The notes beneath the pieces were generated by a model. The model saw only the letters and a list, made by a program, of their open reading frames with translations. It had not been told where the DNA came from and did not search any database. DNA of 6,629 bases from an uncultured Peptococcaceae bacterium. Lineage in GTDB: Bacteria > Bacillota > Desulfitobacteriia > Desulfitobacteriales > Syntrophobotulaceae. Position 1 is the stretch's first letter. Each line of letters opens with the position of its first letter. The stretch spans positions 1 to 6,629 of the forward strand of contig CALBJS010000319.1 of NCBI GenBank assembly GCA_937892995.1, given 5' to 3'. Below, piece after piece: positions 4,817-6,629 of the stretch. Both the position numbers and the translations under genes were made by a program.

Positions 4817-6544
4817 ATGTATCTAAAAAAATCATTTAATCCTAAAACTGGTAGGACGTATCTGTCTGCTGCCACTAACTATCATGACCCGGTCAAAAAA
4901 CAATCTCGCACTCGGACGATTCAATCTTTTGGGTATGTCGATGTGCTCGAAAAAACCTTTCCCGACCCAATTGCACATTTTACCGCTGTTGTTGAGCAAA
5001 TGGATGCTGAAGAAAAAATGTCTAAGTCCTTAGATCAAATTAAAATTAACAGAGAAGCTACTCTATCGATCGATAATATTAACCGAAAATATTTCGGTTA
5101 TGCTGCTTTAAGCAAGATCTATCATGACCTTGGGTTACATACTTTTTTTACTAATAAGGCACGAAATTTAAAAATTGAGTATATCTTAAATAATGTTGTT
5201 AAGTTGTTAGTCTTTGAACGTCTGAGAAACCCGGCATCTAAGAAAAAGACTTTTGAGAATAAAGATCGATATTTTGAAAATATGGATTTCTCTCTGGATA
5301 ATGTCTATGGGGCATTGAGTTTGCTTGCTAAGTATAAGGATGACTTGCAGGTCCACCTCCATAAAAAGATTAAGGCTCTTTACGGCAGAAATACTGACCT
5401 TGTATACTACGATGTTACTAATTACTACTTTGAAATTGATGAACAGGATGAATTAAAAAGAAAAGGTGTTTCCAAAGAACACCGCCCTGATCCTATTATT
5501 CAAATGGGTTTGTTTATGGATACGATGGGGATCCCGATTTCTTACAAGCTTTTTCCTGGAAATACTAATGACTGTGAAACGGTGCGTTCGATGCTGGCTG
5601 AACTTAAAAGGGAGTATGATATCGGGCGGGTCATCGTTGTGGCTGACAAGGGAAATAATACTGCAAAAAATATTAACTATCATGTTATGCGCGGCGACGG
5701 ATATGTGTATAGCCAGACGGTTCGTGGATCCCAGAAAGAACTTAAAGACTATGTTTTTGACGGGGATGGCTACACATGGATCGGTGATCAATTTAAGATT
5801 AAGTCCAGAATCTATCCTAGAGAGATCACTGTTGTTGGAAATAACAATAAGCCAATGAAAAAACGCATTGATGAAAAGCAGATTATTTTTTATTCAAAAG
5901 ACTATGACCGGCGTGCTAAAGCTGAAAGAGAAGGTGCTTTGCTTAAGGCCTTGGAACTTGTAAAGAATCCTGGTAAGTATAATAAAGCTACTTCTTATGG
6001 TGCCGCTAAATATGTTAGAAACTTAGAATATGATAAGGAAACGGGCGAGATTCTTTCCTCGAAAAAGAAGCTCATCTTCGATGAGGGGAAGTTACGTGAG
6101 GAAGAAAAGTATGATGGATACTACGCCATCGTCACAAGTGAGCTTGATAAATCTGACAAGGAGATAATTGATATTTATCGTGGGCTTTGGCGAATTGAGG
6201 AGTCTTTTAAAATTACAAAAAGTGATTTAAAAACCAGGCCTGTTTATCTTTCAAGACAGGATCGCATTGAGTCACATTTCCTTATTTGCTTTACCGCACT
6301 GACCATTATTAGAATTCTTCAACATAGTCTTGGCGGCAAGTATTCTGCAAGCCATATCATGGAAAGCTTGCGCAAGATAGAATGTACAAGAGTCGATAAG
6401 AATTTCTATATATTTGATTATGCTGATGAGATCACATTAGCAATGAAGAATGCTTTGGGCATTGATTTTTCAAAAGAATTCTTAACTCAAAAAGACATAA
6501 AAAATATTTTAGCCCTTTCAAAAAGATCAAGTTTTGCACTATGA
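4817..6544 (+). CDS. DDE transposase, IS1634-type (IS4-like fold)
   Basis: This 575-residue protein would cut and join the ends of its insertion sequence. The N-terminal part (about 1-160) is the probable DNA-end-binding region. The RNase H-like catalytic core holds the likely acidic triad: D199 in VYYDVTNYYF, D277 in VVADKG, and E461 in the IYRGLWRIEESFK block, a variant of the IS4 Y-R-E-K signature with K468 at the expected spacing. The long stretch between D277 and E461 (about 180 residues) fits the beta-strand-rich insertion of this group. FPGNTNDCETV and LKTRPVYLSRQDRIESHFLICFTAL are further family landmarks. The frame is intact and of normal length, so the element may still be active. 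The start is supported by AGGGGGA seven bases upstream of ATG. It is more A/T-rich than the neighbouring operon, in keeping with mobile origin. Confidence 0.93.
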   Translation: MYLKKSFNPKTGRTYLSAATNYHDPVKKQSRTRTIQSFGYVDVLEKTFPDPIAHFTAVVEQMDAEEKMSKSLDQIKINREATLSIDNINRKYFGYAALSKIYHDLGLHTFFTNKARNLKIEYILNNVVKLLVFERLRNPASKKKTFENKDRYFENMDFSLDNVYGALSLLAKYKDDLQVHLHKKIKALYGRNTDLVYYDVTNYYFEIDEQDELKRKGVSKEHRPDPIIQMGLFMDTMGIPISYKLFPGNTNDCETVRSMLAELKREYDIGRVIVVADKGNNTAKNINYHVMRGDGYVYSQTVRGSQKELKDYVFDGDGYTWIGDQFKIKSRIYPREITVVGNNNKPMKKRIDEKQIIFYSKDYDRRAKAEREGALLKALELVKNPGKYNKATSYGAAKYVRNLEYDKETGEILSSKKKLIFDEGKLREEEKYDGYYAIVTSELDKSDKEIIDIYRGLWRIEESFKITKSDLKTRPVYLSRQDRIESHFLICFTALTIIRILQHSLGGKYSASHIMESLRKIECTRVDKNFYIFDYADEITLAMKNALGIDFSKEFLTQKDIKNILALSKRSSFAL

Positions 6545-6563
6545 TTTTTTGCATAAATGAAAA

Positions 6564-6616
6564 ACCCGCTAGCTCTTGGTTTTCAATGGCTGCGGGTATC
6601 CTTTTATTATTTTTGC
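6564..6616 (+). terminator. Terminator after the transposase gene
   Basis: ACCCGC (6564-6569) plus AGC (6571-6573) pair with GCT (6589-6591) plus GCGGGT (6592-6597), leaving one bulged T and a 15-base loop. A T-rich tract follows. It lies 20 bases after the stop codon and just inside the right inverted repeat. On the minus strand, four T residues follow the same stem, so some bidirectional action is possible. Confidence 0.7.
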
Positions 6617-6629
6617 TTCGAAAGTCAGG
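6610..6629 (-). repeat. Candidate right terminal inverted repeat of the IS
   Basis: The reverse complement carries GAAGCAAAAA (plus-strand 6610-6619) and a CC..A.TTT outer part shared with the left end. It sits just outside the transposase terminator. The window ends here, so the true outermost base is unknown. Confidence 0.5.

Larger units (their letters stand above)
4653..6629 (+). mobile_element. Insertion sequence, IS1634/IS4-like, about 2 kb
   Basis: The element consists of one transposase gene with its own promoter and terminators, framed by a candidate inverted repeat pair. The span of about 1977 bases and single long gene fit the IS1634 group. The left boundary rests on the inverted repeat; the right boundary coincides with the window edge and may lie further out. 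The flanking target duplication cannot be checked because no sequence beyond the right end is present. It stands divergent to the T-box operon, leaving about 50 bases upstream of that promoter's -35. Confidence 0.7.

Noticed and set aside
5453..5858. Open frames on both strands inside the transposase gene.
   Set aside because: They are shadows of the catalytic core region; no ribosome site or recognisable protein pattern supports them.
1..6629. CRISPR arrays, tRNA or rRNA genes.
   Set aside because: No regularly spaced repeats, tRNA cloverleaf or rRNA-like sequence was seen; the only tRNA-related feature is the T-box leader.

Overview
The window looks like a chromosomal piece of an anaerobic, low-to-medium-GC Firmicute, probably a Clostridia/Peptococcaceae-type organism. 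That rests on a complete T-box leader, sigma-A-type promoters, strong AGGAGG-type ribosome binding sites and a ferredoxin-dependent 2-oxoacid oxidoreductase. No species can be assigned from sequence alone.

The minus strand carries one operon, read right to left from about 4600 to the left edge. It starts with a sigma-A promoter (4571-4600) and a T-box riboswitch with its attenuator (about 4300-4564). Next come iorA (indolepyruvate:ferredoxin oxidoreductase alpha, 2385-4183), iorB (beta subunit, 1792-2388), a phenylacetate-CoA ligase of the PaaK family (566-1795), and the first 176 codons of an EamA/DMT-type transporter (start at 530, runs off the left edge). iorA/iorB and iorB/paaK each overlap by the 4-base ATGA; the transporter follows paaK after 35 bases with no terminator.

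iorA is not intact. Its reading frame breaks at 2981-2993, inside the conserved GDIGCYT...MVDTCLCMG stretch of the thiamine diphosphate domain. The 400-codon front part ends in WKW-stop and the remainder continues in another frame. From memory of the family, about 19 bases (seven residues plus a frame change) are missing.

Together the ligase and the oxidoreductase would interconvert aryl acetates, aryl-acetyl-CoA and aryl pyruvates. Control by a T-box, which switches genes on when a tRNA is uncharged, suggests use in the biosynthetic direction: arylacetate is activated, then reductively carboxylated to a 2-oxoacid for transamination. The specifier codon could not be read with confidence.

The plus strand from about 4653 to the right edge is an insertion sequence with a 575-residue DDE transposase of the IS1634/IS4-like type (4817-6544). 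It has its own extended -10 promoter, a hairpin terminator upstream of that promoter, a terminator after the gene, and a candidate imperfect terminal inverted repeat pair at 4653-4672 and 6610-6629. It lies about 50 bases upstream of the T-box promoter in divergent orientation. The short stretch 4601-4652 between them holds only a 7-bp inverted repeat.
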